From Chara braunii (lineage: Eukaryota > Streptophyta > Charophyceae > Charales > Characeae), in assembly GCA_003427395.1 (NCBI GenBank), contig BFEA01000484.1:1117545-1168936 (forward strand): 51,392 bases of DNA. Reading direction: 5' to 3'. The notes beneath the pieces were generated by a model. The model ran no database searches. It was not told where the DNA came from and was given only the letters and a program-made list of their open reading frames with translations. Below, in pieces: positions 32,308 through 44,077 of this stretch. Position 1 is the stretch's first letter. Every line of letters starts with the position of its first letter. The translations under genes and the position numbers were made by a program.

Positions 32308-32705
32308 AAGTCAGAATCCGCTAAGGAGCGCGCAACAACTCACCTACCGAAATAATTCACCCAACAACGGGTCGTACTGCCGCCTATAACCCACGCCACC
32401 GTAACATGGACTTTTGGTTGGTGCCTAGTGGAGGACACAGACCCACTTTCTGTGTCCGCAGATGCAAGCTAGACGAGGTGGGGTCCAGTGCAGATCTTGG
32501 TGGTAGTAGCAAAATCTAATTGGAAACTTCGACGGCTGAAATGAGGGCGGGTTCTATTTGACCCTGCCGTAGGGTCAGCCTTCCGCACAGTCAAAACTGT
32601 AGCAGCCTCCCACATGTGCCTACTGGCCCCGCCTAGCTCAGGCGTAACTCACCAACTTTCATGTCTCAACGGACACACCCACACTCAAGCCATCTCATCG
32701 TCTGC
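32308..32705. pseudogene. Rearranged 28S rRNA fragments (sense then antisense), locus 1
   Basis: 32308-32345 reads AATCCGCTAAGGAGCG, CGCAACAACTCACCTACCGA, the sense strand of nuclear LSU rRNA (AATCCGCTAAGGAGTG..TAACAACTCACCTGCCGA). 32490-32540 reads GTGCAGATCTTGGTGGTAGT, AGCAAA, also sense. After a joint near 32625 the sequence CTCAGGCGTAACTCACCAAC, TTTCATGTCTC, ACTCAAGCC is the antisense of an upstream part of the same rRNA (CTCAGGCATAGTTCACCATC, TTTCGGGTCCC, ACTCGAACCC). It is decayed and cannot be functional. Confidence 0.8.
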
Positions 32706-32949
32706 GGCCGATGCCCCCACAGCAATCCTCGCCTCCCTCGGACCGCAATCGCACAGGCTCGCTTGGAATATTCTCCAATTCCCTTCCGCTGATTATCGAC
32801 GCTCTTCAAACGGAGGCGAGGGAAGCTACGATCATTATAAATCCTACACACGTTGACCTCTCAGTCCAAGTTTTTCATGAAGGGCAAGGTCGATATTTTT
32901 TTTGTCGGCATGGCGACACAAATGGTTAACGACCACCTAAAATTTCAGA

Positions 32950-33545
32950 ATAAAAGATTTTGAAGTGTTCTGAAACCGCTGAAATGGCATGAAGACACTT
33001 TAGGTCATTCCATAAGTTTCGGGTGGTTTGGAGGATAATTTTATTTTATTTTTTTTTTTGACCTGTTTTTGTTTTGATTTAACGTTGTTGTGTGTTACCT
33101 GAAATAATATGAAGTGGCTGAAGCTTCTGAAAGGGGTTTCAGGTATCCTCGGCCAACCATTTGGATGGGGAGACCCGAAACCCCTTTCAGAAGTTTTTGC
33201 CACTTTAGGTAATTTCAGGAATTCTAGGTGGGGACCTCAAACCGCCATAATGAGTTGAGGTGGCTGAAGCTTCTGAAAGGGGTTTCATATACCCTCATCC
33301 TAATGGTTGGATGGGGATAGCTGAAACCCCTTTCAGAACCTTCAACCACCTGAGGTCATTACTGCGGTTTCAAGTCCTCACCTGAAATTCTTGAAATGAC
33401 CTGAAGTGGGGGAAAATCTGAAATCGGTTTTAGGTCCCCCTATCTGTATGATTGGACGGGGGCACCTTAAACCGCTTTCAGATTTTCAGCCACTTCAGGT
33501 CTTTCAAGAGTTTCAGTGGGGACCTGAAGCGGCGGAAAGTAACTT
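32950..33545. repeat. Tandem array of three long imperfect hairpins
   Basis: Hairpin 1 (33110-33212) pairs CTTCTGAAAGGGGTTTC with GAAACCCCTTTCAGAAG. Hairpin 2 (33237-33368) has arms of ~50 bases around the same core. Hairpin 3 (33381-33525) has ~56-base arms containing GAAAATCTGAAA.CGGTTT. Loops are 30-45 bases. Spacing is about 140 bases. A fourth, weaker relative precedes at 32957-33013. No protein coding was seen. The structure suits a foldback transposon cluster or a small-RNA hairpin source. Confidence 0.85.
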
Positions 33546-36024
33546 GTAAATATCCGTCTCCATTCCGAACGCCCCAGAACCCATAAGTCAGACAATGGAG
33601 GCGCCCGCTCAAGGTCCTTGACAACCGTGACGACCTTCAAATCCAGCGTCCCATCATAGTTAAGGATCACCAGAACAAAATTTTAATGATACAACAATAA
33701 ATAATAAAATTTTTTAGAAGTTTTTAATTGTCAGAGAACGACGGGCGAGGAAAAGGATTCACTAATACCGCCCCGACTTTGCCAACGCCAAAACCAAGAA
33801 GGATGACCCCGTCTGGTCCTCAACACTTAGGCTGTTCCTCACCGCTCCAATACTCCTACGCCGTCGCCGGCTGGTTTCGATCCATGAATCTTGTGAATGA
33901 AAATCTAACACCGTAACCAATAGTGTTAGGTTGTCGATACTCCTACGTCATCGCCGACATAGCCTCTTACTAGCGGATACCCATACAAGCGAAAACCGCG
34001 GCGAGCGGATCTACTAAAACGCTTCAAGCTGCAATGTTGTCGATGTTGTCCTCTGTACGTACGCACATGTCGCGGTCAAACGTACCGATGAAAAAAAAAA
34101 CCCTTTTACCTTAGTTTAAAACGAAAATCTAGCCGGTAACTACGCCGACTCTCTCATCAACTAGAAATGAGATCACACGTGCCTTAAGTTTGCGCGCCCA
34201 CACACTATCTACTCTAGGCAATCACTCAGTCAACGTAAACAAACGGTCATAACCGCGACCCGTGCGGGGTAGTCAAATTTTAAATCAAACTTATTTTCTG
34301 TCGTTTGCAAAAACCAGGGCGGATACTCTTGTAAGTGTATTTGCACCTCTCTTTTGAACCCATGGGTTAACTGGCCAGATGAGAGTTAGTGAGAAAACAT
34401 AGTCTTCCATTTCTCTTTTGAACTCATGGGTTAACTGGCAGTCAATCCGTTGAGTGAAGCAATCAATGTTTCGAGGGTTTCCTGCGACGTAACATAGGGA
34501 AGCATGAAGAGTGAAAGACGTATTGTGAAGCTACATATGGGATTCTGGGTCCGGTTGCTCGCCAACAATAGGAAGGAGCCATTGTTTTAGTACACAAAAA
34601 AAAAAAAGATAATAGGCAAAATGTTCATTGAAGATTTGATAAAAAAAAACAGGAGTAGCCTTCCCCCTATAGACTTCCTTCCTTCATAACGTGCAAGTGT
34701 GCCACGAAGGCACACAAGGATGTGGGCAGTCGACGCTCAACCACAATCAACGAGGGCAACCTTTTACGTGAGTGGCATAGTAAAAGGGGAGCTGCAAGAA
34801 TAAATGAAAGGGGTGCCCCAAAGAAAAAAAAGTAAGTAAACATAGTTGACAAAAGGATATCAATGGATTTATTGTATTCAGTATTACTTGGTATGGAGGT
34901 AAAACTATTTCATTGTCAGAATGTCTCAATGCATGTGTGCTTTGCATTCTGCAATGTGGCTAAAGCTGCTTCGATTTTTGGTTGTACTCATGTGGGTTGA
35001 TTAAAGGCTGTTGTGGTGACAATCCAAAACACACAACAGGAGTTGTTGTGTTGCAAGTAGACAACACACAATGGGAAAAGTCGAACAGTGCCTGGTCCAC
35101 AACTAAGTCACATCACTCCGAGAGTCACAAAAACGAGTCATAATTGCACTATGGGGCAATATACAGGCTGATCCCTGAACGCGGAAGAATGAGAGATGCA
35201 ACGCTTACGGGAGCGCTGCGCCCGCCCGGGTTCAAAGGATGGGTTCAGCAACGTGCGTTGAGACGCGAAGCTGCGATGACGCTTTCACGAGGGCATGACG
35301 GGTCAATATCATGTGTGGCGATGACGCTTCTTAGAGACTTCGATGGATGTGGAGACAGGAGGGGCGCGCGGTTTGAGTAGCCGTGTGGGGGAGGGTGCCA
35401 CATGGCATAAAGTTATGAGAGCACTCTCGTTGTCTTCTGTGTTTAATCTCAGTCTCTCCCTTCTCCGGTTCTCTGTTGTCATGGGTTGTCGGATTTAGAC
35501 TGAATTCTCTGTGAAGCTGTATTGACGGGCTCGACATAGTCATTCACAACGCAACCGCGTCGAGGGAGTAACAGGGCGGCGGGGGCGTCCCACTAATCTC
35601 TTCTAGTTGGTGCACTGTGCCGTAGGGCTATACTAGCACCATATGTAGGGAGGAGGAGTGACTCCTTCTATAGGAAGAGGCAGGGAATGAGTTTGGTCTG
35701 GACAGCGGTTGGGCAGTGGGAAAAGGGGACTGCGGGAGCGGAGTGGCGCGTGATGATCAACAACAATTGGTGGTGAAGTTCAAGGTGGCGTCACGTAGCG
35801 ACAAAAGCTCTTGAGTGCAGCATTTTTTTCCAAAATTGATGGTGTTGCTTGATTTTGTTTTGTAAATTGAAACCTAGTCTATTTCCTGATATCTTATTGA
35901 ATGGTGATCAATAGTCGACAAATTATCTATAAATCTGATTTTTGTCTGATTCTCAATTCGTAATTTTCTTTTTCATAGATTGACGATCGAAGTTTATAAT
36001 CGGCTGCTTTGTTCTGTACTCATA
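33546..36024. other. No gene seen; contains a lone transposon end at 35117
   Basis: Short frames only. 35117-35150 (GAGTCACAAAAACGAGTCAT, AATTGCACT) is a third copy of the terminal repeat of the 682-bp element at 16041-16722. A 20-base word around TTTCTCTTTTGAAC.CATGGGTTAACTGGC is duplicated near 34350 and 34410. Confidence 0.55.
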
Positions 36025-36157
36025 TAATCATCTAAATTAGTTTTTAGATAACAACATCTGATAAATTTCCTGAGGGACATTTTGTACCCTTAATCATCTA
36101 AATTAGTTTTTAGATAACAACATCTGATAAATTTCCTGAGCGACTTTCTGTACCCTT
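36025..36157 (+). repeat. Tandem duplication, period 66 bp, nearly identical
   Basis: TAATCATCTAAATTAGTTTT starts at 36025 and again at 36091. The units differ at only a few bases near their ends. Confidence 0.95.
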
Positions 36158-36719
36158 GGATTAAAAAATCAGAGTCGTAAGATTCCCAAGTCTATTTGGA
36201 TACCAAAATTAATCTCCTAATCTTGTTTTTTTTAATTTAGCTGCAAAATTTTTATGTTTTTTGCTTATGATGTCACAATCCACGATTTCAATTAGTAAAA
36301 TCCTATTTTTTATTTAACTTTTGCTTTGCCTGAAATAATTTTCCTGTATGGATATTGATCTTCTAATCGAGTTGACAACCTTAAATTCGTAAGTGGCAAA
36401 ATTTCACCCTGCAAAATTGTATTCTAGTATGTTGTTTTTGCATTGATCGTGTGTGACATACGTGGATTCAGATGTTGTTTTTTTTCTCTCTCCAACTTAC
36501 CCCTCCATGTTGGGGTCGCATAGGTAGGGGTGAGTGTCATTTGGATAAGTGAGGCCGGAAGAAGGATATGGCCCGTCCTGCTATCGAGGAGGCTAGTTGG
36601 TAGGATGGAAATAGGGCACAACAACGATGGAGATGGTGGTTCCACGGTGATCTGTTTTGCTGGAGCGGAGATTAGGGGGAGGGTTTAGGTAGTCTGGGTA
36701 TGTCGAGCATGACTTCCAA

Positions 36720-38135
36720 ATTATCCTAATTGGTTCTCAATTCTCACAAACAATTTTGTTGTTCTCGGTTGCGGTTAGTGGTCTTGAGAATGCTTTAGGA
36801 TTGTGGGTACTTCTTGCAACTCACTTTAGGCTTCTTTGACGCTGTTATATTCATGGATCTGCGGTTTTTCGATGCCAGAACGATGCTGGTTGGTGCTGGG
36901 GGGTTGCCCTATAACCTGTTGATAGCAGGAGCGTGAGGCCTGATAGAGAGATCTGGGGATGCCTTGGGGCGGGCATTCTAAAGGAAAACCAATGGTTGAT
37001 GTTAGGACGGCGCTGGCCGGAGTTGGGGTGAGTCGTGTTGCCCTGTTACCTAGCAAGGTGGGGGCATGGGGCATGGGAGAGCTCGACAGGGAATGAGACA
37101 GTGTCAGAGAGTTTTAGAGTGTTTTCTTAGGGATTCCAAGGGTTCAGAGCATTCGAAGGGCTTTTGTGACTTTCGTTTTTTGACTTAGTAACTGCTGCTT
37201 GAGTAGCCTAGCAATAGGTTAGCGGTTGTCCAATGTTTTTTCTAAAATTTCCTGAAAAAGATCTCAAAAGATTTGCGTGGAGTCACGGACTACACTGGTC
37301 CAGAGGGTAGGGATTCTGTATGGTTGGATATAACGCGTCTACAAGTGAAGGGGGCTAGCTAATAGGACAAAATAGGGCACAACAACGATGTAGATGGTGG
37401 CTCCATTGTGGGAAGTCTTGTCGGAGTGGGGTTAGGGATAGATGGATGTGTCCAGTAGAGGATTACAATCAGTGCATGAGGGAGCTGGAGGTCTTGGAAC
37501 TGCAGGTATGGTGGTGATAGACGGTCCGCTCGATGTTCTGCTGACGTCGTTGGACCTATAGGTTTGGGGAATGGAAGAGGCCAGAACGACGCTGGTCGGT
37601 GCTGGGGCTTGGTTGTGCTGCCCTGTAACCCGAGTTATGCGGGGGTATGAGGCCTGGTAGAGAGACTGGGAAGTTTTCGAGGGTGGAAGGCACTCGAGCG
37701 TCCATTGGGGAGCTGGTACATAGACGACGCTGGTCGGAGCCGGGGCGGGTTACTCTGCCCTGTAACCTAGCGTGGGGGATTGTTCTGGAGTGGGTCGCAC
37801 CGCTCTGTAACCTAGCAATGGGGCTGTGAGGCCTGGTAGAGACTAGGTATCGAGGATATGATGGTTGAGGCAAGCTAAGGTGGTGCCGTTAAATCACGCT
37901 AAGGTAGTTAGTTCTGCGACCGAAAACTCTCAGGGGATAATGATCGAGGTTCTCATTTTGTTCTCGGTTGCTCTCTGCGGTTTTGAGAATGCCTTATAAT
38001 TCAGGGTACTTCGTGCAACTAACTTTAGGCTTCTTTGATGTTGTTATGTTCATGGATCTGCGTTTTTTTCGATGCCAAAATGACACTGGCCGGTGCTGGG
38101 GGGTTTCCCTGTAACCTATTGATAGCAGGAGCATA
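36720..38135 (+). repeat. Diverged direct repeats ~1.2 kb apart with internal ~110-bp units
   Basis: 36740-36935 recurs at 37955-38132 (TTGTTCTCGGTTGC, TTTGAGAATGC, TTTAGGCTTCTTTGA, TTCATGGATCTGCG, then GGTGCTGGGGGGTT). Between them the unit CGACGCTGGTCGG.GC.GGGGC..CCCTGTAACC recurs at about 37010, 37585 and 37725. Minus-strand frames here are proline-rich translations of the repeats, not recognised proteins. Confidence 0.75.
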
Positions 38136-39139
38136 AGGCCAAGATTGGGTTTAATCATTAACTTTCGATCACCAAGAGTGTTGTGAGAAGTTGATTGTCC
38201 TTCCCCCTGTTTCCTCCTTTTCGTCACATGTATGGCATGTAATGACTGGATCTCACCTAACGTAGCATGAGTAGGATATTTGCATGTATGCCGAACGCGA
38301 TCGGTACATTGAACCCCGGGACCAATCCGTGGTTTCTCACGTTCTCGCTCGTGTACGACCGCGATCTCGAGAAAATCGAGTCGCCGCATACGCGCTCGTC
38401 TGCGTGAGTCAGCCTTGAACCCCCTATAAGGATGCAGGGGAACGAGCTTGCTAAACGAATATGGCTGCAGAATTTTCCTCTTGGATGTCCGATCGTGAGA
38501 CCTGAGGGACCCGGAATATCGCGAATACTGGGAAAATGAACAACGCAGACGGCGGGGAAACTTAAGAAATCTGGAATTCCCCTGTCTGACAGAGAACGAC
38601 CGATTGTGCGCAAGGGACTTTCACTGTGCCGTAACTAACGATCCCAAGGGCCCCGACTACCTAGATACTTATAACACGCAATATTTCATATCCCCTGGCT
38701 TCGTCGGTATTACCACCATTTTCCCTCCCTTCCACCTCCTCCTCCCATATCACCAGCTCACACTGGTGCCGTGGAACTCCATAGCCCGCTATTGGCCCCG
38801 CACACCGTGCGAAAAGTGTCGGCGACTCCAGGCATATCGAGCTTCGGAAATGGCTCTGCGAACCCAAACCGAAGCCGAGCGGCGCCAACAACTGGTCGAA
38901 CCGCAAGATCGCCACAACAACCCACGAAGCCGACCACAGCGGCGCGATTGGCGAGGACGATAATCCTAGACCCGGTCTTCGCGTACCATCTTGCACCAGT
39001 GTCCCTAAACTTTTCACCGGAGATCTCAGTTCCGACCTGGGACTCCACTCCCACTTTCCTAAAATCCTTGACACACCCCTTTTTCGCACTTCCAGGCCCA
39101 CATCTTACTCCGATCAAGAAGTCGCGCTGGGCGTGAGGT
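38136..39139. other. Possible 5' LTR or leader of copy B; no gene
   Basis: Overlapping frames (38604-38963 plus, 38661-39273 minus) are Arg/Ala/Pro-rich and unrecognised. By its place just upstream of a primer-binding-site match this could be an LTR, but no second copy of it occurs in the window. Confidence 0.3.
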
Positions 39140-39151
39140 TGGTATCGGAGC
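39140..39151 (+). other. Probable LTR-retroelement primer-binding site (initiator tRNA-Met)
   Basis: TGGTATCGGAGC differs by one base from TGGTATCAGAGC, the common plant retrotransposon primer-binding site complementary to the 3' end of initiator tRNA-Met. It lies 120 bases before a gag-like frame, the expected position. Confidence 0.6.
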
Positions 39152-39270
39152 CGACACGTGGCAGGGTTATGGAACGACCTGGCGAACAGAGGACGACCAA
39201 GACAGCAGAACGCGCCGCGCCGCGATCCTATAGTAACACAAAGTAGGTCGGCTGGGCGGCGGGCAGCCAA

Positions 39271-39547
39271 CATGAATGCGGATCAAAACCAGAATCTGAA
39301 TCCTGGTCCAGCTCCAGCCCCACGGGCTCGCGTGCCCATGGTTCCACCAGATCTCTATCTTTTTGACCTTGTACATCATCTGGTCAGGGCGTGGCTAGCC
39401 ACGCTACGAGCGCAACAATACGATAACGATGAAGTACAAATTAACATCCCCGCTAGATTGGGAGGGGACGCTCTCGAGCGCATCGGTCTGGCACCGCACA
39501 AGGCAGTGCGGGACCCTCCCGGCCGCGTCACGCAGGAGTCGGTCTAA
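39271..39547 (+). pseudogene. Gag-like N-terminal stub of the copy B retroelement
   Basis: Starting at ATG 39271 (the frame is open from 39158), 92 codons read MNADQNQNLNPGPAPAPRAR, then VPPDLYLFDLVHHLVRAWL and INIPARLGGDALERIGLAPH, ending in a stop at 39547. The Pro/Gln-rich head followed by a helical part resembles the start of retrotransposon gag proteins, but no gag family is proven. The frame stops early and non-coding repeat follows. Copy A keeps only the last few codons (from 19650). Confidence 0.4.
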
Positions 39548-40914
39548 ATCCTCATCGCGAATATACATGGAGCTTCCGCAAGCCGCTCCGGCCGAGTGCG
39601 CCAGCCATACCTCTCGCGAGCCCCTAGGACAGGATAGGGCCTACGTGAGGCACGACTTACCTCCACCTTACGGAAGCTGTCATCTCCCTTCGGTGGGCGT
39701 ATCCCCGCCGAGCTACCAGTCCACAGTACGAAAGCTAATCAGCTGCAATCGCAAAGGTGAACCAGCCGAGAGTGTTTCTCGTTCGCTATAGCATAGGGGG
39801 CACACGCGGTAATATGCCTCTATCGGACCCGCACGCGAACCGACGTCTTGGGGGGCTAAGGTCCCAAGCGCCATTCGTCGCCGGTCGACTAGGACGCATC
39901 CCATACGCCACGCGTACAATACTATAAGGAACATAAAAACAAAAACATGTACACATACACATACATATACAGAACAACACAGAACAAACAACGCGACAAC
40001 ACTCCTAGTCCCTTAGTAGCCATCCCATAACTTTCCCATGCGGAAATCGGATCAGCGTCGCGTGCGAAACTCAGTTAAAATTGAGCACACGTAGGATCTT
40101 CTCATATCGACTAGCAATGCATAAATATGCGAGTAGTCGCAATGATGGCGTACTATGTAGTACTCATACTCATGCGGTCCTCGTTAATCTTAAGGGTCGC
40201 ATTCGACACTCAAGTGTCAGCTGACACGCGCCTTGAGAGAATGATCTCTCGACGCTAGACAACCGCAAAGTGCGGTTGAAGACCACACCCTCTTCTGCAC
40301 CCTGCGGAGAGTGGGTGGTACATAGGTTTATACCTGTGGTGACAATCGTCTCTTATTGCCCTGAAGACCAGCTCTATCATCCAGGGTCTGGAAATAAGTC
40401 AAGGGGTTTGACTTTGACAGCTGCCACGGACTACAACGTCCAACTATAAAAAATAATAAGCAAAATCAATCAGTAAATAAGTAAACACCCAACATTTATA
40501 TATCAAATCAGAACTCGAGATAAAATAAAAGAGGGGGAGACATAAACCCATCAGGTATGCAGATCGTGCGACACATGGTTGTCATTCTCACTGCCTCCAA
40601 AGTATGACCCATATACCAAGCTTTTGTTATCAGTGATAACAGAAGATGATCCTCGTAGGATCAAGCTGAAACTAGTCTAAATCATGGATCGAATGTTCAA
40701 AGAAGACTTGTATCATACGACAGGTCAATGTCCAAGCTAAATCGTCAATGTATGGATATCAAATCCTCATGACACGTTCTCACTCAAGATTCTCCTGATA
40801 ACCAAACCTAGGTCTATCTCTAAGTCAGTGCTCAAAGAAAGGTAAATCTATGGCAGAATCTCCCCCATATAGAGTGGATCGCCAGAGTCGCCACCTGTCA
40901 AAGTATAATCTATC

Positions 40915-41480
40915 TCCTCTAAATTAAGAAAATTTCGGCAGCGCTCCCCGTAGGAAAAGTGTCTTTTCATAATTTATATCAACCTAAATATGAAAAAAAT
41001 AATCTTCAACTTTCCAAAGTCAAATTTTGTCTAACTTCCTGAATTAGCAAAAATTTGGGCAGCACTCCCTTTAGAAAAGAAGACTTCCCAGATTTTTACT
41101 AAGCCATGTATAAAAATTAGACAAGTTGAACTTTGAAGAGTTAAATTTTGACCAACTCCTTGGATTTGCATAAATTTCGGCAGCGCTTCCCGTAGAGAAA
41201 GTAATTTACCAAAATTTATACAAAATTAAGTTCAGAATTTTAAAATGACTTTGACTTCTCAAGGTTCAATTTTATTTAACTTCCTGAATTAGCAAAAATT
41301 TGGGCATCAGCCCCTTTAGAAAAGGAGACTCTCCAGATTTTTACTAAGTCATATATAAAAGTCAGACAACCAGAACTTTGAAAAAGACAAAATTTGACTA
41401 ACTCCTTGGCTTTGTAGAAATTTCGGCGGCGCTTCCCGTAGAGAAAGTGACTTACCAAAATTTATAAAAGACCAAGATAT
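40915..41480 (+). repeat. Alternating two-monomer array (A-B-A-B-A) in copy B
   Basis: Monomer A words (TTTCGGC.GCGCT.CCCGTAG) at 40934, 41173 and 41419 alternate with monomer B words (TTTGGGCA.CA.CCCCTTTAGA) at 41053 and 41297, about 120 bp apart. Same order as in copy A. Confidence 0.87.
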
Positions 41481-42384
41481 AATAAAAGATCTCAGAAAAT
41501 GCAGAAATTGACCTAAGTGAAAAAAACTTAGCTCAGAAAATGCAGGAATTGAAACTAACTCCTATGACTCTAGCACGTGGCGAGCAACTAAAGCAACTAC
41601 CTATCAACTGAAACTTAGACTAAATAGTGGTCTCACTCAGCTACATGCAGACCAAACCATAAAGGTAAGTACTCTCACCATCCCTAAGTCAACATGGACA
41701 AACAATAGTTCGTAGTCTTTCAATGATTTACCCCTTTATACCCAACTTACATAGGGCATAAAGCTAGACCACCCAAACTTATGGAACATATCTAGCTCAA
41801 CCATGGAGTATACACAACACAGGGAACAACAACTTTTCTCTTCTTTAAGCATATGACTAGGTCACCCTAGTCGCCCTGAACTGTTTAAGTATCCCAACTT
41901 TATATAATTGTCTACACTTAGTCTTTTGAGGTAGCATATAATTGAACCGATCTTCTTTAGCTCTAGATTCAGTCTGCCCCTTCGTACCACAAGTTTATTC
42001 TTAATTAATACTCTCTTCAGTTTGTGATAAGCTATCGTCAGACCACCAAAACTTATGGAACCCTGTCTGACTAGCCTGTTCATAGATAAAATAATAGTAA
42101 AGTATAGCCAATTTATAGCCTTCTGGTTCTAGCATGTGCGTGGCATTGCACCAGACCACCCAAACTTATGGGAATCCGTCTGGTCCTCAGCCTGGTTCAT
42201 TCTCTTAAAGCCAAAGCAGAAAGAAACTGAAAGAAACAAAGCCACCCAAACTTATGAAACATGCTTGGTTCCTGAAAAGTCAATCACAGTTAGCCCTCGC
42301 AAGTCAAAGCAACCAGACCATCAAAACTTATGGAACATGTCTTGTTCTCTTGGTAAGTCAAAATAAACATAGCACTGGACCTTC

Positions 42385-42760
42385 CCAAACTTATGGAACT
42401 AGTTCAGCCTTTGGTTGACTCAGTTAAACTCAAGAAGAACAACCTTCCTCCCATCTTTCCCCCAGATGCAATCCCACAATCTGCTTTCAGTCAAACAATA
42501 AAACTAAAACAGACATTGCACAGTCATTCCTTTATTGAGTCTGGTTTATGTCATGAATTCAAACTGAAGGCCCAAACTTATGGAACTGGTCCAGTCTTTG
42601 GTTGACTCAATCAAACTCAAGAAGAACAACCTTCCTCCCATCTTTCCCCCAGATGCAATGCCACAATCTGCTTTTAGTCAAACAATAAAACTGAAACTGA
42701 CATTGCACAGTCATTCCTTTATTAAGTCTGGTTTATGTCATGAAGTCAAACTGAAAGTCA
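42385..42760 (+). repeat. Tandem duplication, period ~187 bp
   Basis: CCCAAACTTATGGAACTAGT at 42385 recurs as CCCAAACTTATGGAACTGGT at 42572. The units share GAAGAACAACCTTCCTCCC, CCCAGATGCAATCCC and GACATTGCACAGTCATTCC. Two matching 70- and 80-codon frames are a by-product. Confidence 0.95.
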
Positions 42761-42820
42761 AATGCGGGATACAGGCAACATGCTCAGTCAAACATAGCAA
42801 TCAATACAAGTATGGGTTAT

Positions 42821-43659
42821 AATCAGGTTTATAGAAGAAGAGCAGTGGTTACCTTTCAGTTCCCTGCCTCCAGAACTCCTCCTGAGTTCCGCCAGAGCTC
42901 CCGGAATCGGTGGGCTGAATCCCCACAGAGTCTTGCTGCGGTCCTACGGGTTGCAATCCCGCCTGCCGCCTTCCTCTCAGAACTGGACTAGACTTAAGAG
43001 TAAGAAAGGCATAATATAAGGAGTTTCAGACTCTCGAGATACAGGAGAGGGACAAACTCAACTCCAAGGAGAGGGCCTTGTTATCTTCAGTCTCATGAGG
43101 GCCCCGCAATGGTAGCCAAAACGCGCAGCAACCCGGTCGGACTGAGGTCAAATCATCAGTTGCTAACTTTCTAACGACCCTCTAACTCGCGGTAATAACC
43201 CCCTTTACAAGCCTGATCGTGTCTCCAAGTCCCACTGCCTCGATCTCAAACGACACAGTCACTTGACACTAGTGCACATCTCCCTCACACTATATCAAAA
43301 TGCTGGTGATGCGTAGTCAACCCCTAGCAAAACACAGCCTACTCAGTCAACTATAGTTAGACTGCCACCTGTTGACTCCCTGACGACTCTCCAATTTGCA
43401 ACATTGATCCCCTCCCTCGAGCCGTGGCATCCCCCCTGACCAAACCACCGCTACAGAACCTTAAGGAGCCACGTTCGAATAGTGCACACCCCCATGCTGT
43501 ATTTGGAGTGTAGGCAGTTCAACAAAATCAGCAACCTTTGCACAATTGCCGTTATGCGCAACGATACGGCCCCATAGCAGTGCGCAACGCAATATTCAGT
43601 AAGCAAAGATTGTCTGAAAACTCAGCAACTTCTTCCCAAGTACACACAACTCCCACGAT
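42821..43659. other. No gene seen
   Basis: C-rich unique sequence with only short frames. It lies between copy B and the antisense 18S remnant. Confidence 0.5.
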
Positions 43660-44077
43660 TGCTTAGCGTACCTTCAAGATTCATGCACAACAAGTTTGTT
43701 GGCTATAACAGTCGCAAGGAGTGACACCATTGATGGTGACCATGACTGACACGCACTACAAACCCTCTGATGATGAGGATCAACTATGCATTCCACATGA
43801 TCCAAAGGAGGTGGTTCGAAAAGCCAGGTGACTCGACATGCCCCCTTGATTGGCCACAGCAACAGTCAGATCCAAATCTGCCTCTTCCTCCAACACACAC
43901 ATCCCCTTCAAAAGTCGGGATATGCTGCTCATATCAATTTTAGAATTTCCACCAAGTAAGATGGTAGTTGTCTTAGTAGTCACTCACAGTTCAATCAGTG
44001 TAGAGTGCCCATACTCAATCGTGTGTGACTCCGTCTGCTGAGACAGGCATATGACTACTGGCAGGATCAACCAGGTA
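43660..44077 (-). pseudogene. Decayed 18S rRNA 5' region, antisense
   Basis: 44038-44075 reads GAGACAGGCATATGACTACT, GGCAGGATCAACCAGG, the reverse complement of the nuclear 18S 5' end (TACCTGGTTGATCCTGCCAG..). Upstream bases also track 18S: AAGTCGGGATATG, TTAGAATTTCCACC, TAGTAGTCACTCACAGTTC against family words AAGTCGGGGTTTG, CTAGAATTACTAC and GCCATTCGCAGTTTC. The match weakens toward 43660. Sequence after 44077 would correspond to transcribed spacer. Confidence 0.8.

Larger units (their letters stand above)
39479..42820 (+). mobile_element. Copy B of the host retroelement repeat (unbroken)
   Basis: This copy runs continuously through both places where copy A is interrupted. At about 39720 it reads CTACCAGTCCACAGTACGAAA where copy A has mitochondrial DNA, and at about 40720 it reads TATCATACGACAGGTCAATG where copy A has the Penelope-like element. 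It encodes no pol proteins; with the primer-site match upstream it resembles a large retrotransposon derivative (LARD). Its 3' boundary is not determined. Confidence 0.8.
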
